Positions 41,431-50,373 of a DNA stretch of 64,000 nucleotides are shown here, one piece after another. Source of the DNA: Pseudomonadales bacterium (lineage in GTDB: Bacteria > Pseudomonadota > Gammaproteobacteria > Pseudomonadales > UBA7239); the NCBI GenBank assembly GCA_041395665.1, contig JAWLAB010000003.1, positions 1 to 64,000 of the forward strand, in the 5' to 3' direction. The notes beneath the pieces were generated by a model. That model ran no database searches. It worked only from the letters and a program-made list of their open reading frames with translations, and was not told the DNA's origin. Made by a program: the position numbers and the translations under genes. Position 1 is the stretch's first letter. Each line of letters starts with the position of its first letter.

Positions 41431-42549
41431 GTGAGAGCAGAAGTACAGGAAGCTAAGCGCTGGGTGATTAAAATTGGCAGCGCTGTACTAACAGATGATG
41501 GTCGTGGTTTAGATCGCGATAGCATTCAACATTGGGTAGAACAAATCGTCGAGTTGCGTCAGCGCGGCATTGAAGTGGTGCTGGTGTCTTCCGGCGCGGT
41601 TGCCGAAGGCATGAGTCGCTTAGGTTGGAAAAATCGTCCCGAAGCACTGCATGAATTACAAGCGGCGGCGGCGATTGGGCAGATGGGTTTGGTACAAGCC
41701 TATGAATCTTGTTTTCATCAATACAATATTCACACTGCACAAATTCTTTTAGATCACGACGATTTATCGAATCGTGAGCGTTATTTGAATGCGCGCAGCA
41801 CCATGCAAACTTTAATTGAGTTGGGTGCGATTGCTGTCGTTAATGAAAATGATACTGTGGTGACAGACGAAATTCGTTTTGGTGATAACGATACTTTGGC
41901 GGCGCTGGTGGCCAATCTCGTTGAAGCGGATTTGCTCATCATTCTTACCGATCAAGACGGCTTGTTTGATAAAGATCCGCGCAGCCATAGTGATGCACAG
42001 CTCGTTGCGCGCGCGCCTGCCAATGACGAAAGTTTAGAGAGTATGGCCAGTGGCGTCGGCGGTCGTTTAGGGCGCGGCGGTATGAGCACCAAAATTCGCG
42101 CAGCAAAATTGGCGGCGAGTTCTGGCTGCCACACCATTATTGCCAGTGGTCGCCGTCAATCCCTGTTGCGTACTTTGCATGACGAAACAACGCCGGCCAG
42201 TTTGTTGGTGGCGGATGAAAAGCCGATGGCGGCACGCAAGCGCTGGTTGGCGGGGCAGTTACAAATGCGCGGCGAATTGGTGTTGGATGCCGGTGCAGTC
42301 AATGTGTTGCGCAGTCAGGGAAAAAGTTTGTTGCCTGTGGGGGTTACTGCTGTGCGTGGTGATTTTCAGCGCGGCGACATGGTGATTTGCCTCGATCAAG
42401 AGGGTAATGAAATTGCTCATGGATTGGTTAACTATCGTGCGGAAGATGCAAAAAAAATTATCGGAAAAACAACGGCTGCTATTGCTGAAGAATTAGGCTA
42501 TTTAAGCAGCGAAGAATTAGTCCATCGCGATAATTTAGTGCTTGTCTAG
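41431..42549 (+). CDS. proB: Glutamate 5-kinase
   Basis: First enzyme of proline synthesis; phosphorylates glutamate. The 372-aa product begins with GTG (41431). It has the amino-acid kinase domain (WVIKIGSAVLTDDGRGL; VLVSSGAVAEGMSRLGW; NENDTVVTDEIRFGDNDTLAALVA; GVGGRLGRGGMSTKI) and a C-terminal PUA domain (ELVLDAGAVNVLRSQGKSLLPVG). The PUA domain is present as in E. coli. obgE-proB order is conserved in Pseudomonas relatives. Confidence 0.96.
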   Translation: MRAEVQEAKRWVIKIGSAVLTDDGRGLDRDSIQHWVEQIVELRQRGIEVVLVSSGAVAEGMSRLGWKNRPEALHELQAAAAIGQMGLVQAYESCFHQYNIHTAQILLDHDDLSNRERYLNARSTMQTLIELGAIAVVNENDTVVTDEIRFGDNDTLAALVANLVEADLLIILTDQDGLFDKDPRSHSDAQLVARAPANDESLESMASGVGGRLGRGGMSTKIRAAKLAASSGCHTIIASGRRQSLLRTLHDETTPASLLVADEKPMAARKRWLAGQLQMRGELVLDAGAVNVLRSQGKSLLPVGVTAVRGDFQRGDMVICLDQEGNEIAHGLVNYRAEDAKKIIGKTTAAIAEELGYLSSEELVHRDNLVLV

Positions 42550-42583
42550 TTAAAAAATAGAAAATAAAAGATAGGAAATAAAA

Positions 42584-44662
42584 ATGAAACAATGGCTGAT
42601 ATGGATGTCTGTGGCCTTATTGGGCGCGGCAGCTTTTGGTGTGTTGGCTTTATCGCAAGGCGAAACCGTTAATGCTTTGTGGTTGGTGATCGCCGCCATT
42701 TGTACTTATGCCATCGCTTATCGTTTTTATGCGCGTTTTGTTGCAACGCGCGTGATGGAACTCAATGATCGCCGCTTAACACCTGCAGAACGCCACAACG
42801 ATGGATTGGATTATGTGCCGACACATAAAGGCGTGTTGTTTGGCCATCATTTCGCTGCAATTGCCGGTGCTGGGCCTCTAGTAGGGCCAGTGCTAGCTGC
42901 GCAAATGGGTTATCTCCCTGGTACTTTGTGGATTTTGTTAGGCGTGGTTTTAGCGGGCGCAATCCAAGATGCCATGATTTTGTTTATTTCCACGCGCAGA
43001 GATGGTCGCTCATTGGGCGAAATAATACGCATGGAAATGGGTAGCACGGCTGGCACGGTGGCGATGGTGGGAATTTTGGCCATCGTGGTGATTTTGTTGG
43101 CTGTACTGGGCATGGTGGTGGTGAAAGCCTTGATCGGTAGCCCTTGGGCGGTATCGACTTTACTGCTCACTATTCCTATTGCGTTATTTATGGGGATTTA
43201 TTCGCGTTGGTTTCGTCCAGGCAAAGTGGGTGAAGTCTCGCTGATTGGTTTTATTTTTTTGATGCTGGCACTGTACGGCGGCCATTGGGCAGCTGCACAT
43301 CCTGTGCTGAGTGCTACTTTTAATTTGAAAGGTGAAACACTCGCACTGGGATTAATTATTTATGGATTTATTGCAGCAGTTTTGCCTGTGTGGTTATTGC
43401 TTGCGCCGCGCGATTATTTATCCACTTTCTTAAAAATTGGCACCATCGTGGCTTTGGCAATCGGCATCGTGATTGTTGCGCCACCATTGAAAATGCAAGG
43501 GATCACACAATTTGTGGATGGCACAGGTCCTGTGTTTGCCGGTTCGCTCTTTCCATTTTTATTTATCACTATCGCCTGTGGTTCTGTCAGTGGCTTTCAC
43601 GCGCTAGTCGCCTCTGGCACTACACCAAAAATGTTGGAGCGAGAATCGCATATCGTCGCCATTGGTTACGGCGCAATGCTGATGGAATCTTTTGTCGCGG
43701 TGATGGCGATGATTGCCGCCTGCGTGTTGGATCCCGGCGTTTATTTCGCACTGAACAGCCCAGCGGCGGTGATTGGCACGAGCGTGGAGTCAGCAGCGCA
43801 GACCATTAGCAGTTGGGGGTTTGTGCTGACACCAGAGATGTTGTCGCAGCTGGCACAGAATGTGGGCGAGCAGTCTGTGTTGTCGCGCACCGGTGGCGCA
43901 CCAACTTTTGCGGTGGGTATGTCAAAAATTCTCTCCGATATAACGGGTGGTGCATCGATGATGGCGTTTTGGTATCACTTTGCCATCTTATTTGAAGCGT
44001 TATTTATTTTGACGACATTGGATGCAGGAACGCGTGTTTGTCGTTTTCTGATTCAAGATTTTTTAGGTAATGTTGTGCCTGCATTGGGTAACACGCGATC
44101 TTGGATGGCTAATATTTTGGCTACCGGTTTAGCTGTTGGTGCGTGGGGTTGGTTTTTGTATCAAGGCGTTACCGATCCTTTTGGTGGCATCAATAGTTTG
44201 TGGGCGTTGTTTGGCATAGCCAATCAAATGTTGGCGGGTATGGCATTAATTCTCGCTACTGTTGTTTTGGTACGCATGAAAAAAACACGCTTCGTGTGGG
44301 TCACGGCGCTGCCTGCGGCGGGAGTGTTGTTGGTCACTCTGTGGGCAGGCTGGCAGAAAATCTTTTCATCGGATGTGAAAATAGGCTTCCTAGCACAAGC
44401 GGAAAAATTTTCAGCCGCTTTGGCGCGCAATGAAGTTTTGGCCCCCGCTAAAACTGTGCAGCAGATGGAACAAATCGTTTTCAATAATTATGTCGATGCC
44501 GTGATGGCACTGCTGTTTATTGCAGTGGTGATAACAATGTTGTTCTGTGCTGTAAAAACGATTTGGCGTGCGCATCAACACCCAGCGGTGACCGCCAATG
44601 AATCCTTAGTGGTATGGCGCACCGATCACGCTTGGCGCGAAGAGGCAGTGTGGCATGAATAA
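42584..44662 (+). CDS. cstA: Carbon starvation protein CstA-family transporter
   Basis: A 692-aa inner-membrane protein with about 16 hydrophobic spans, containing the CstA stretches YRFYARFVATRVMELND, HFAAIAGAGPLVGPVLAAQMGYLPG, ACGSVSGFHALVASGTTPKML and LDAGTRVCRFLIQDF. In E. coli, CstA and YjiY import pyruvate or peptides and work with a small DUF466 partner; here the partner gene follows immediately. A 15-bp tandem repeat spans the junction. Confidence 0.93.
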   Translation: MKQWLIWMSVALLGAAAFGVLALSQGETVNALWLVIAAICTYAIAYRFYARFVATRVMELNDRRLTPAERHNDGLDYVPTHKGVLFGHHFAAIAGAGPLVGPVLAAQMGYLPGTLWILLGVVLAGAIQDAMILFISTRRDGRSLGEIIRMEMGSTAGTVAMVGILAIVVILLAVLGMVVVKALIGSPWAVSTLLLTIPIALFMGIYSRWFRPGKVGEVSLIGFIFLMLALYGGHWAAAHPVLSATFNLKGETLALGLIIYGFIAAVLPVWLLLAPRDYLSTFLKIGTIVALAIGIVIVAPPLKMQGITQFVDGTGPVFAGSLFPFLFITIACGSVSGFHALVASGTTPKMLERESHIVAIGYGAMLMESFVAVMAMIAACVLDPGVYFALNSPAAVIGTSVESAAQTISSWGFVLTPEMLSQLAQNVGEQSVLSRTGGAPTFAVGMSKILSDITGGASMMAFWYHFAILFEALFILTTLDAGTRVCRFLIQDFLGNVVPALGNTRSWMANILATGLAVGAWGWFLYQGVTDPFGGINSLWALFGIANQMLAGMALILATVVLVRMKKTRFVWVTALPAAGVLLVTLWAGWQKIFSSDVKIGFLAQAEKFSAALARNEVLAPAKTVQQMEQIVFNNYVDAVMALLFIAVVITMLFCAVKTIWRAHQHPAVTANESLVVWRTDHAWREEAVWHE

Positions 44663-44677
44663 GTGTGGCATGAATAA
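44648..44677 (+). repeat. 15-bp tandem duplication at the cstA/ybdD junction
   Basis: The 15-mer GTGTGGCATGAATAA occurs twice in tandem (44648-44662 and 44663-44677). Copy one holds the cstA stop; copy two supplies an extra ATGAATAA. With a single copy the two genes would overlap as ATGAATAA. It gives the small partner two candidate start codons. Confidence 0.85.
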
Positions 44678-44879
44678 AAATGCCATAGCTATGATGTTGC
44701 AGAAAGTCGCGCAGACAGCGCGTTTGATGGTGGGTGTGGGTGATTATCCGCAGTATGTTGCGCACATGAAATTACATCATGCCGATGCACCAGTGATGTC
44801 GGAGCGAGAGTATTTTCGCCACTGTCAAAACAGTCGTTACGGTGGAGAAGAGGGCAGCATTAAACGCTGCCCGTGTTAG
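44655..44879 (+). CDS. ybdD: YbdD/YjiX (DUF466)-family CstA partner
   Basis: A 74-aa protein with the DUF466 core VGVGDYPQYVAHMKLHHADAP and EYFRHCQNSRYGG. Two starts are possible because of a 15-bp tandem repeat: MNKCGMNKNAIAMM from 44655 or MNKNAIAMM from 44670. Members are required with CstA/YjiY for transport in E. coli. A GGGCAGC/GCTGCCC hairpin covers its last codons. Confidence 0.85.
   Translation: MNKCGMNKNAIAMMLQKVAQTARLMVGVGDYPQYVAHMKLHHADAPVMSEREYFRHCQNSRYGGEEGSIKRCPC
44852..44872. terminator. Hairpin at the ybdD 3' end
   Basis: GGGCAGC (44852-44858) and GCTGCCC (44866-44872) form a 7-bp stem with a 7-base loop within the last codons of ybdD, next to the convergent DUF4136 gene stop. 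There is no T run, so function as a bidirectional terminator is uncertain. Confidence 0.4.
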
Positions 44880-44888
44880 CTGTTTCGT

Positions 44889-45518
44889 TTATTGTTGAAC
44901 TTCTGGCTCAACTGGAAAAGTTTTCATAATTTTATCAACGGCAATACGCAATGCTGCACGGCGTTCTGCCTCGTTAGAGCGACCTTCCAGAATGCGAGTG
45001 GAAGAGCTGTGCCAAATTGCCTGTCCTTGTGAGTTGAAAGCGGCAATGTGCAAAGTGCCACGACGGTATAGCGTTGTTTGATCTTTGGGTGCTTGCAGCC
45101 CTTGGAAGGCAGGTAATTCGTCTTTATCGAAAGTCCAGCGTAAACCGTAGTCGTTGTCGGTTTCAGCAGTGTTGTCGATGTCAGCCGTACTATCTTCCAC
45201 GGCTTCTTCTTGCGTCACTACAACACGGTAATCCAAAGTGATATCCGCATCACCTTGCGCAACACGCTTGAACCCGCGATCGTTCATCAACATATCAACA
45301 TGCTCGCAGACAACACGATTAAATTCTTGCGTGTGGCCACCTTCCGGCACTGTGCTTTCCATGCCAGAAAAATCCCAGCGATAAGTTTTTGTATCAGAAA
45401 AATCAGCGCTGGCTTCGGTGCTGTAAGTTTTTACATTGTCACGATTGGTGGTTGAGCAGGCAGTAGTTGCCAACACTATGGATAGCAAAGCGAGACGAAA
45501 AAAAGAGTTGGAGATCAT
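44889..45518 (-). CDS. DUF4136-family lipoprotein
   Basis: A 209-aa predicted lipoprotein with lipobox ATTAC (Cys 21) and the DUF4136 pattern of an early TYRWDFSGM and C-terminal AERRAALRIAVDKIMKTFP. Such proteins are periplasmic-facing lipoproteins of unknown role. Its start touches the stop of the solute-binding gene by one base, so the two are probably translated together. Confidence 0.75.
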   Translation of the reverse strand: MISNSFFRLALLSIVLATTACSTTNRDNVKTYSTEASADFSDTKTYRWDFSGMESTVPEGGHTQEFNRVVCEHVDMLMNDRGFKRVAQGDADITLDYRVVVTQEEAVEDSTADIDNTAETDNDYGLRWTFDKDELPAFQGLQAPKDQTTLYRRGTLHIAAFNSQGQAIWHSSSTRILEGRSNEAERRAALRIAVDKIMKTFPVEPEVQQ

Positions 45519-46372
45519 TATCGAGTACCACGGTTGATGGAAGAGGATTGAACTTGAGAGGCTTCGCTGTCGGCTGCACTGGTTGGTGTTGGAGTTGCAG
45601 TTTGCACTTCAACAGTGACAGGAATCCATTTGTTGATAATGGCGCGCAACATGCCATTTTTTTTCATGATGGCAAGCTGCTGATTAACAGCTTGCAATAG
45701 ACGGCCATTATTTTTGTTGACCGCCCAAGCGAGTTTTTCATCCGTTAGCTCTGTATTGAGGCTCATAAACTCTTGGTGCGATAAGTCAGTGGAAAGAGAC
45801 CAGCTGGTTGCTGCGTCATGGATGACAAAGTCGACGCTGCCACTTTTGAGTTTGGCGAGTGCTTCTCTAATTGAATCGCAGTGTGAAATTTCTGCATTGC
45901 GTAAAGTGCTGTTAGCAAAGTCTTCTCCGGTAGTCTTTTTGATAACAGCCACGCGCGCGCCTGGACGAAATAGCGTGCCTTTGTAGCCTAGGCGACCTGC
46001 ATCAGCATAACGAATTATGGCCATCTGACCTGCGTTGAGATAAGTGTCACTGAAATCAACCAAGCGGCTGCGCTCTGGTGTGGCCGACATGCCAGACATA
46101 ACGATGTCGATTTTTCCTGCTTGCAGTGCAGGGATGAGTTGGTTGAATGGCAATTCAACAAATTCTGCTTTGCGGTTAAGTTGCAGTGCGATGGTTTCGC
46201 CTGCAGCAACTTCGATGCCGGTTAATTGCCCCTCTTGCTTGAATACCAGTGGTGGATAGTCAGGAGAAATACCAATTCGCAAAGTTTCCTGCGCCACGAC
46301 TGTGTTGATCAATACAACAGGTGCAAAGAGTAGGCTAATGACCAGCAAAAAATGTTGTGTGATTTGGCGCAT
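45518..46372 (-). CDS. Periplasmic amino-acid-type solute-binding protein
   Basis: The start at 46372 (MRQITQHFLLVISLLFAPVV) gives 284 aa with a signal peptide cleaved near VVAQE. The mature part is a family-3 binding protein: LRIGISPDYPPLVFKQEGQLTGIEVAAG, IDIVMSGMSATPERSRLVDFSDTY and DFVIHDAATSWSL. A Ser/Thr-rich tail of about 30 residues follows the usual end and is unusual. No permease genes adjoin, so it may serve a distant transporter or a sensor. It precedes the DUF4136 gene. Confidence 0.82.
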   Translation of the reverse strand: MRQITQHFLLVISLLFAPVVLINTVVAQETLRIGISPDYPPLVFKQEGQLTGIEVAAGETIALQLNRKAEFVELPFNQLIPALQAGKIDIVMSGMSATPERSRLVDFSDTYLNAGQMAIIRYADAGRLGYKGTLFRPGARVAVIKKTTGEDFANSTLRNAEISHCDSIREALAKLKSGSVDFVIHDAATSWSLSTDLSHQEFMSLNTELTDEKLAWAVNKNNGRLLQAVNQQLAIMKKNGMLRAIINKWIPVTVEVQTATPTPTSAADSEASQVQSSSINRGTR

Positions 46373-46421
46373 GGAAAAGTCCTTCTCTAAAATTTCAGCA
46401 GCAATGATAACGGGTCTACTT

Positions 46422-47261
46422 TCAGAAAAAACGCATGGATAAATCAATGGCGCGGCAGTGTTTTGTCAGCCCACCAATGGAAATGAAATCGACACCGGTT
46501 TCAGCGGTAGCACGAAGGTTCTCATCGTTGATATTGCCTGAGGCTTCCAAGAGTGCCTTGCCCGCTGTGTGTTTCACAGCTTTACACATATCATCCATTG
46601 AGAATTCGTCCAGCATGATGACCTCACAGCCTGCATGTAACGCTTGATCGAGTTCATCAAAGTTTTCAACTTCCACTTCAACGGGTTTATTCGGTGCAAT
46701 GATGCGTGCTTGCTGCACAGCGGCGGCAATGCCGTTGCAGGCGGCGATATGGTTTTCTTTGATGAGAAATGCATCGTACAAACCGATGCGATGGTTGTGG
46801 CAGCCACCAATCGTGACCGCGTATTTTTGTGCGGTGCGCAGACCTGGGATGGTCTTGCGTGTATCCAGCAAACGCACGCTAGTACCGGCAACGATGTCGG
46901 CGTAGCGGCGGCAAGTGCTTGCAGTGCCAGCTAGTAATTGCAGAAAGTTGAGGGCAGTGCGCTCGGCGGTGAGCAGGCTGCGCGCAGAGCCGTGAAGCGT
47001 GAATAGAGCACTGTCGCCATCCACCAGTTCTCCTTCACTGACTTTCCATTCCACACGAATACTGGCGTCGACTTGGCGCATAACCTCATCCACCCACGCT
47101 TTGCCGCACATAATCATCGGTTCGCGGGTGATAACGCGTGCTTGCCCTGTTTGTTTGGCAGGAATGAGTTGTGCGGTGATGTCGCCGGTGCCGATATCCT
47201 CTGCCAGTGCTGCGCGCACTTGTGCGATGATGTCCGATTGCAGATGTTGGATGCGGTGCAT
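46422..47261 (-). CDS. nadC: Nicotinate-nucleotide pyrophosphorylase (quinolinate phosphoribosyltransferase)
   Basis: Third step of de novo NAD synthesis; makes nicotinate mononucleotide from quinolinate and PRPP with loss of CO2. The start at 47261 (MHRIQHLQSDIIAQVRAAL) gives 279 aa; the longer frame to 47414 enters the divergent SDR gene. Motifs are LAEDIGTGDITAQLIP, LNFLQLLAGTAS, DTRKTIPGLRTAQKYAV, EVEVENFDELDQAL and LEASGNINDENL. It complements nadA at 21245-22321. Confidence 0.96.
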   Translation of the reverse strand: MHRIQHLQSDIIAQVRAALAEDIGTGDITAQLIPAKQTGQARVITREPMIMCGKAWVDEVMRQVDASIRVEWKVSEGELVDGDSALFTLHGSARSLLTAERTALNFLQLLAGTASTCRRYADIVAGTSVRLLDTRKTIPGLRTAQKYAVTIGGCHNHRIGLYDAFLIKENHIAACNGIAAAVQQARIIAPNKPVEVEVENFDELDQALHAGCEVIMLDEFSMDDMCKAVKHTAGKALLEASGNINDENLRATAETGVDFISIGGLTKHCRAIDLSMRFF

Positions 47262-47318
47262 AGTCACTTCACGGCATTTTGGCGGGAGCGCATTGTTACA
47301 GATAAGACAGGAGCGTGC

Positions 47319-48146
47319 ATGAAAGACTTGAACAACAAAGTGGCAGTAGTGACAGGCGCGGGTAGCGGTATTGGCCGTGCTTTGGCGCAAGCGTTGGCGG
47401 CGGAGGGCTGCCATTTGGCTCTAGTGGATATCAATGAAGCAGGGCTGCAAGAAACCGTGCAGTTAGTAGCCAGTACCCAAGTTCGCACGAGTGTGCATGT
47501 GGCGAGTGTGGCAGATCGCGATCGTATGGCGGCGTTGCCGGAAGAAGTGGAACAGCAACACGGCGCGATTCATCTGCTGTTTAACAATGCGGGTGTCACT
47601 GTTAATAAAAGTTTTGAAAATCACACGATGGCGGATTGGGATTTCGTGCTGGGTATCAATTTATGGGGTGTGATCTACGGTTGTCATTATTTTCTACCGT
47701 ATCTGAAAAAACAGGGTGAAGGGCATATCGTCAACACCTCTAGCATGGCGGGCTTTCTCGGCTTTCCCAATCAAAGCGCGTATTCCATGAGTAAATCTGC
47801 CGTAAAAACTTTTAGTGAAACACTGCGCGTGGAGTTGGTGCGCTACAACATCGGCGTAACCAGCATTCATCCGGGCGCGATTCGCACCAATATTATGAAC
47901 GCCACAATGGCGCATTCTGGTGTGGATAAAGACACACAACGCGTGGCGGATTTGGTGGCGCGTTTTGGAAAGTCGCCAGAAGTGCTAGCTAAAAAAGTGA
48001 TCAAAGCCGTGAAAAATAATCGTATGCGTGTCTTGATTGGACCAGACGCGTACATTTTTGAAATCTTCAAACGCTTGATGCCGGAGTGGATACACATTCC
48101 GTTTCGCATAGGGTTTGCGAAAGCGGCAAAGAGAGATCAGCCATGA
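47319..48146 (+). CDS. Short-chain dehydrogenase/reductase
   Basis: A 275-aa classical SDR, NAD(P)-dependent oxidoreductase with a Rossmann fold. TGAGSGIGRAL is the cofactor loop (residues 12-22), NNAG at about 90, and the YSMSK catalytic Tyr/Lys follow NTSSMAGFLGF. The C-terminal RVLIGPDAYIFEIFKRLMP suggests a lipid- or steroid-like substrate as in many SDRs near fatty-acid genes, but nothing adjacent confirms it. It is divergent from nadC and precedes mlaF. Confidence 0.88.
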   Translation: MKDLNNKVAVVTGAGSGIGRALAQALAAEGCHLALVDINEAGLQETVQLVASTQVRTSVHVASVADRDRMAALPEEVEQQHGAIHLLFNNAGVTVNKSFENHTMADWDFVLGINLWGVIYGCHYFLPYLKKQGEGHIVNTSSMAGFLGFPNQSAYSMSKSAVKTFSETLRVELVRYNIGVTSIHPGAIRTNIMNATMAHSGVDKDTQRVADLVARFGKSPEVLAKKVIKAVKNNRMRVLIGPDAYIFEIFKRLMPEWIHIPFRIGFAKAAKRDQP

Positions 48147-48208
48147 TATTTGGACAGTACACAGCGAGCCGATACAATGCGCCTTCCTGTTAATACGGCA
48201 GCAAGTTC

Positions 48209-49039
48209 GTGACAGCAGCATCTTTTATCGACATCAAGAATGTAGCCTTTGCTTATGGTGAAAGGCCTATTCTCACCAACATCAATCTTTCCATCCCTAA
48301 GGGCAAATTGGTTGCAGTGATGGGTGGCAGCGGCTGTGGCAAAACCACGCTATTGAGATTGCTAGCTGGTCAACAGCGACCACAACGCGGCGAAGTGACT
48401 GTCGGCGGCGAGCGCGTGGATCAAATGGACAACAAGGCGCTGTACCGCTTTCGTCGCAAGATGGGTATGTTGTTCCAGTTCGGTGCGCTGTTTACCGATT
48501 TGTCCGTTTTCGACAATGTGGCTTTTCCACTGCGCGAAAACACTGATTTACCTGAAAGTGTGATTCGCGATTTGGTGTTGATGAAGCTGTCGGCAGTCGG
48601 TTTGCGCGGCACACAAGACATGAAAACATCAGAGCTGTCTGGCGGGATGGCTCGTCGCGTGGCCTTGGCGCGTTCAGTTGCTTTGGATCCGGCACTGATG
48701 TTGTACGACGAACCATTCACCGGTTTGGACCCAATTTCTTTGGGCGTCATTGCGCATCTCATCAAGCGCATTAACGCAGCGCTGGGCACAACAGCCATCA
48801 TGGTGACGCACGATATGCATCATTCATTGGAACTGGCCGATCATGTGTATTTCATGGCACACGGAGAGATTGTGGCGTCAGGCACGCCACAGGAAGTGTT
48901 GAGTTCTACCGACCCTTGGGTCGCGCAGTTTGTACGCGGCGCTGCAGATGGCCCAGTGCAGTTTTCCTTCCCTGCAAAAACCAGTGTGGCGCAGGATTTT
49001 GGTTTGGAGAAGCAGTTGGGGAAAAGTGGGCATGGCTGA
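48209..49039 (+). CDS. mlaF: Phospholipid transport ATPase MlaF
   Basis: ATPase of the Mla system that moves phospholipids between inner and outer membranes. The 276-aa product (GTG start) has Walker A GGSGCGKTT, signature ELSGGMARRVALAR, Walker B LMLYDEPFTGLDP and switch His in IMVTHDMHHSLELAD. The GGMARR signature is MlaF-like. It overlaps mlaE by 8 bp at the head of an mlaFEDCB-A cluster. Confidence 0.95.
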   Translation: MTAASFIDIKNVAFAYGERPILTNINLSIPKGKLVAVMGGSGCGKTTLLRLLAGQQRPQRGEVTVGGERVDQMDNKALYRFRRKMGMLFQFGALFTDLSVFDNVAFPLRENTDLPESVIRDLVLMKLSAVGLRGTQDMKTSELSGGMARRVALARSVALDPALMLYDEPFTGLDPISLGVIAHLIKRINAALGTTAIMVTHDMHHSLELADHVYFMAHGEIVASGTPQEVLSSTDPWVAQFVRGAADGPVQFSFPAKTSVAQDFGLEKQLGKSGHG

Positions 49040-49835
49040 AGATCGCAACTTGCCGAGTGGTGGCTTGAACACGCTGCGCGCTTTGGGAGCGTGGTTTATT
49101 AATACATTGTGGAAACTGGGTTTTGCCAGCCGGTTTTTAGCAGCAGTGGTATTGCAGTCGGGGCAATTATTTTTACGTCCGCAACTGCTGATTCGTGAAA
49201 TTTTTTACGCCGGTGTGCTTTCACTCATCATCATTATTGTGTCGGGTTTGTTCGTCGGCATGGTGTTGGGTTTGCAGGGTTACAACACTTTAGTGCGTTT
49301 TGGTTCAGCCGATGCGCTGGGTACGCTGGTTGCGCTGTCACTATTGCGTGAGTTGGGTCCTGTGTTGGCTGCGCTGCTGTTTGCCAGTCGTTCTGGGTCA
49401 GCGATGACGGCGGAAATCGGTTTGATGAAAGCCACCGAACAATTAGACGCGATGGCGGTAATGGGCGTGAATCCATTGGCGCGCGTGATTGCGCCGCGCT
49501 TTTGGGCCGGTTTGTTTTCGCTACCTATACTGACAGCGCTGTTTAATGTCATGGGTATTATTGGTGGTTATTTTGTCGGTGTGGAGATGATCGGTTTAGA
49601 TCAAGGTTCTTACTGGGCGCAGATGCAAAACGCTGTGGATTTACACGACGATGTCATCAACGGCTTGATTAAAAGCTTATTTTTTGGCCTAGCCGTCACT
49701 TTGATTGCTGTGTTTGAGGGGTATGATGCCGACGCTACAGCAGCGGGTGTGTCAGCGGCGACAACGCGCACCGTGGTGACATCCGCTTTAGTCATTTTGG
49801 CGATGGATTTCGTGCTTACAGCGTTTATGTTTTAG
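49032..49835 (+). CDS. mlaE: Phospholipid transport permease MlaE
   Basis: Membrane permease of the Mla complex. The start at 49032 (MAEDRNLPSGGLNTLRALG) gives 267 aa with about five spans and the family core FVGMVLGLQGYNTLVRFGSA, GPVLAALLFASRSGSAMTAEIG and LMKATEQLDAMAVMGVNPLARV. It overlaps mlaF by 8 bp. Confidence 0.95.
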   Translation: MAEDRNLPSGGLNTLRALGAWFINTLWKLGFASRFLAAVVLQSGQLFLRPQLLIREIFYAGVLSLIIIIVSGLFVGMVLGLQGYNTLVRFGSADALGTLVALSLLRELGPVLAALLFASRSGSAMTAEIGLMKATEQLDAMAVMGVNPLARVIAPRFWAGLFSLPILTALFNVMGIIGGYFVGVEMIGLDQGSYWAQMQNAVDLHDDVINGLIKSLFFGLAVTLIAVFEGYDADATAAGVSAATTRTVVTSALVILAMDFVLTAFMF

Positions 49836-49866
49836 GAATTACTTTGATAAAGGGTGTTGTTGAAGA

Positions 49867-50358
49867 ATGAAAAGGGCAACCATTGATTTGTGGGTAGGCG
49901 TATTCGTCGCAATTGGCTTATTGTCTGTTGCATTTTTATCTTTGAAAGTGGCGAACCTTACGGGCAGTAGCGGTGGTGCCACTTACACGCTCTATGCTGA
50001 TTTTGACAATATTGGCGGCTTAAAAGTAAAGGCGCCTGTAAAGTCTTCCGGTGTTGTGGTGGGGCGTGTTGCCGATATTAGTTTGGATAAAGAAACTTAC
50101 CGTGCGCATGTTGCATTGACTATGGATGCGTCGTATCAGTTTAGCCACGATGCCAGTGCGGAAATTCTTACTTCCGGTTTGTTGGGCGAGCAGTACATCG
50201 GTGTCACGCAAGGTGGCGATGAAGAAACATTAAAGCCGGGTGATAAATTTACTTTGGTATCTTCAGCCTTGGTGCTAGAACAGCTGATTGGTAAGTTCAT
50301 GACTTCCATGGCAGAAAAGCCGGTGAGCCAGAGCGCTGCACCCGCAACAAATCCTTGA
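49867..50358 (+). CDS. mlaD: Phospholipid transport MCE protein MlaD
   Basis: Inner-membrane anchored MCE-domain protein that forms the hexameric ring over MlaE. The 163-aa product has one N-terminal span (LWVGVFVAIGLLSVAFLSL) and a single MCE domain (TYTLYADFDNIGGLKVKAPVKSSGVVVGRV; ILTSGLLGEQYIGVTQGG). Length is typical. Confidence 0.95.
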   Translation: MKRATIDLWVGVFVAIGLLSVAFLSLKVANLTGSSGGATYTLYADFDNIGGLKVKAPVKSSGVVVGRVADISLDKETYRAHVALTMDASYQFSHDASAEILTSGLLGEQYIGVTQGGDEETLKPGDKFTLVSSALVLEQLIGKFMTSMAEKPVSQSAAPATNP

Positions 50359-50373
50359 TAAGGAGTGAAGATA

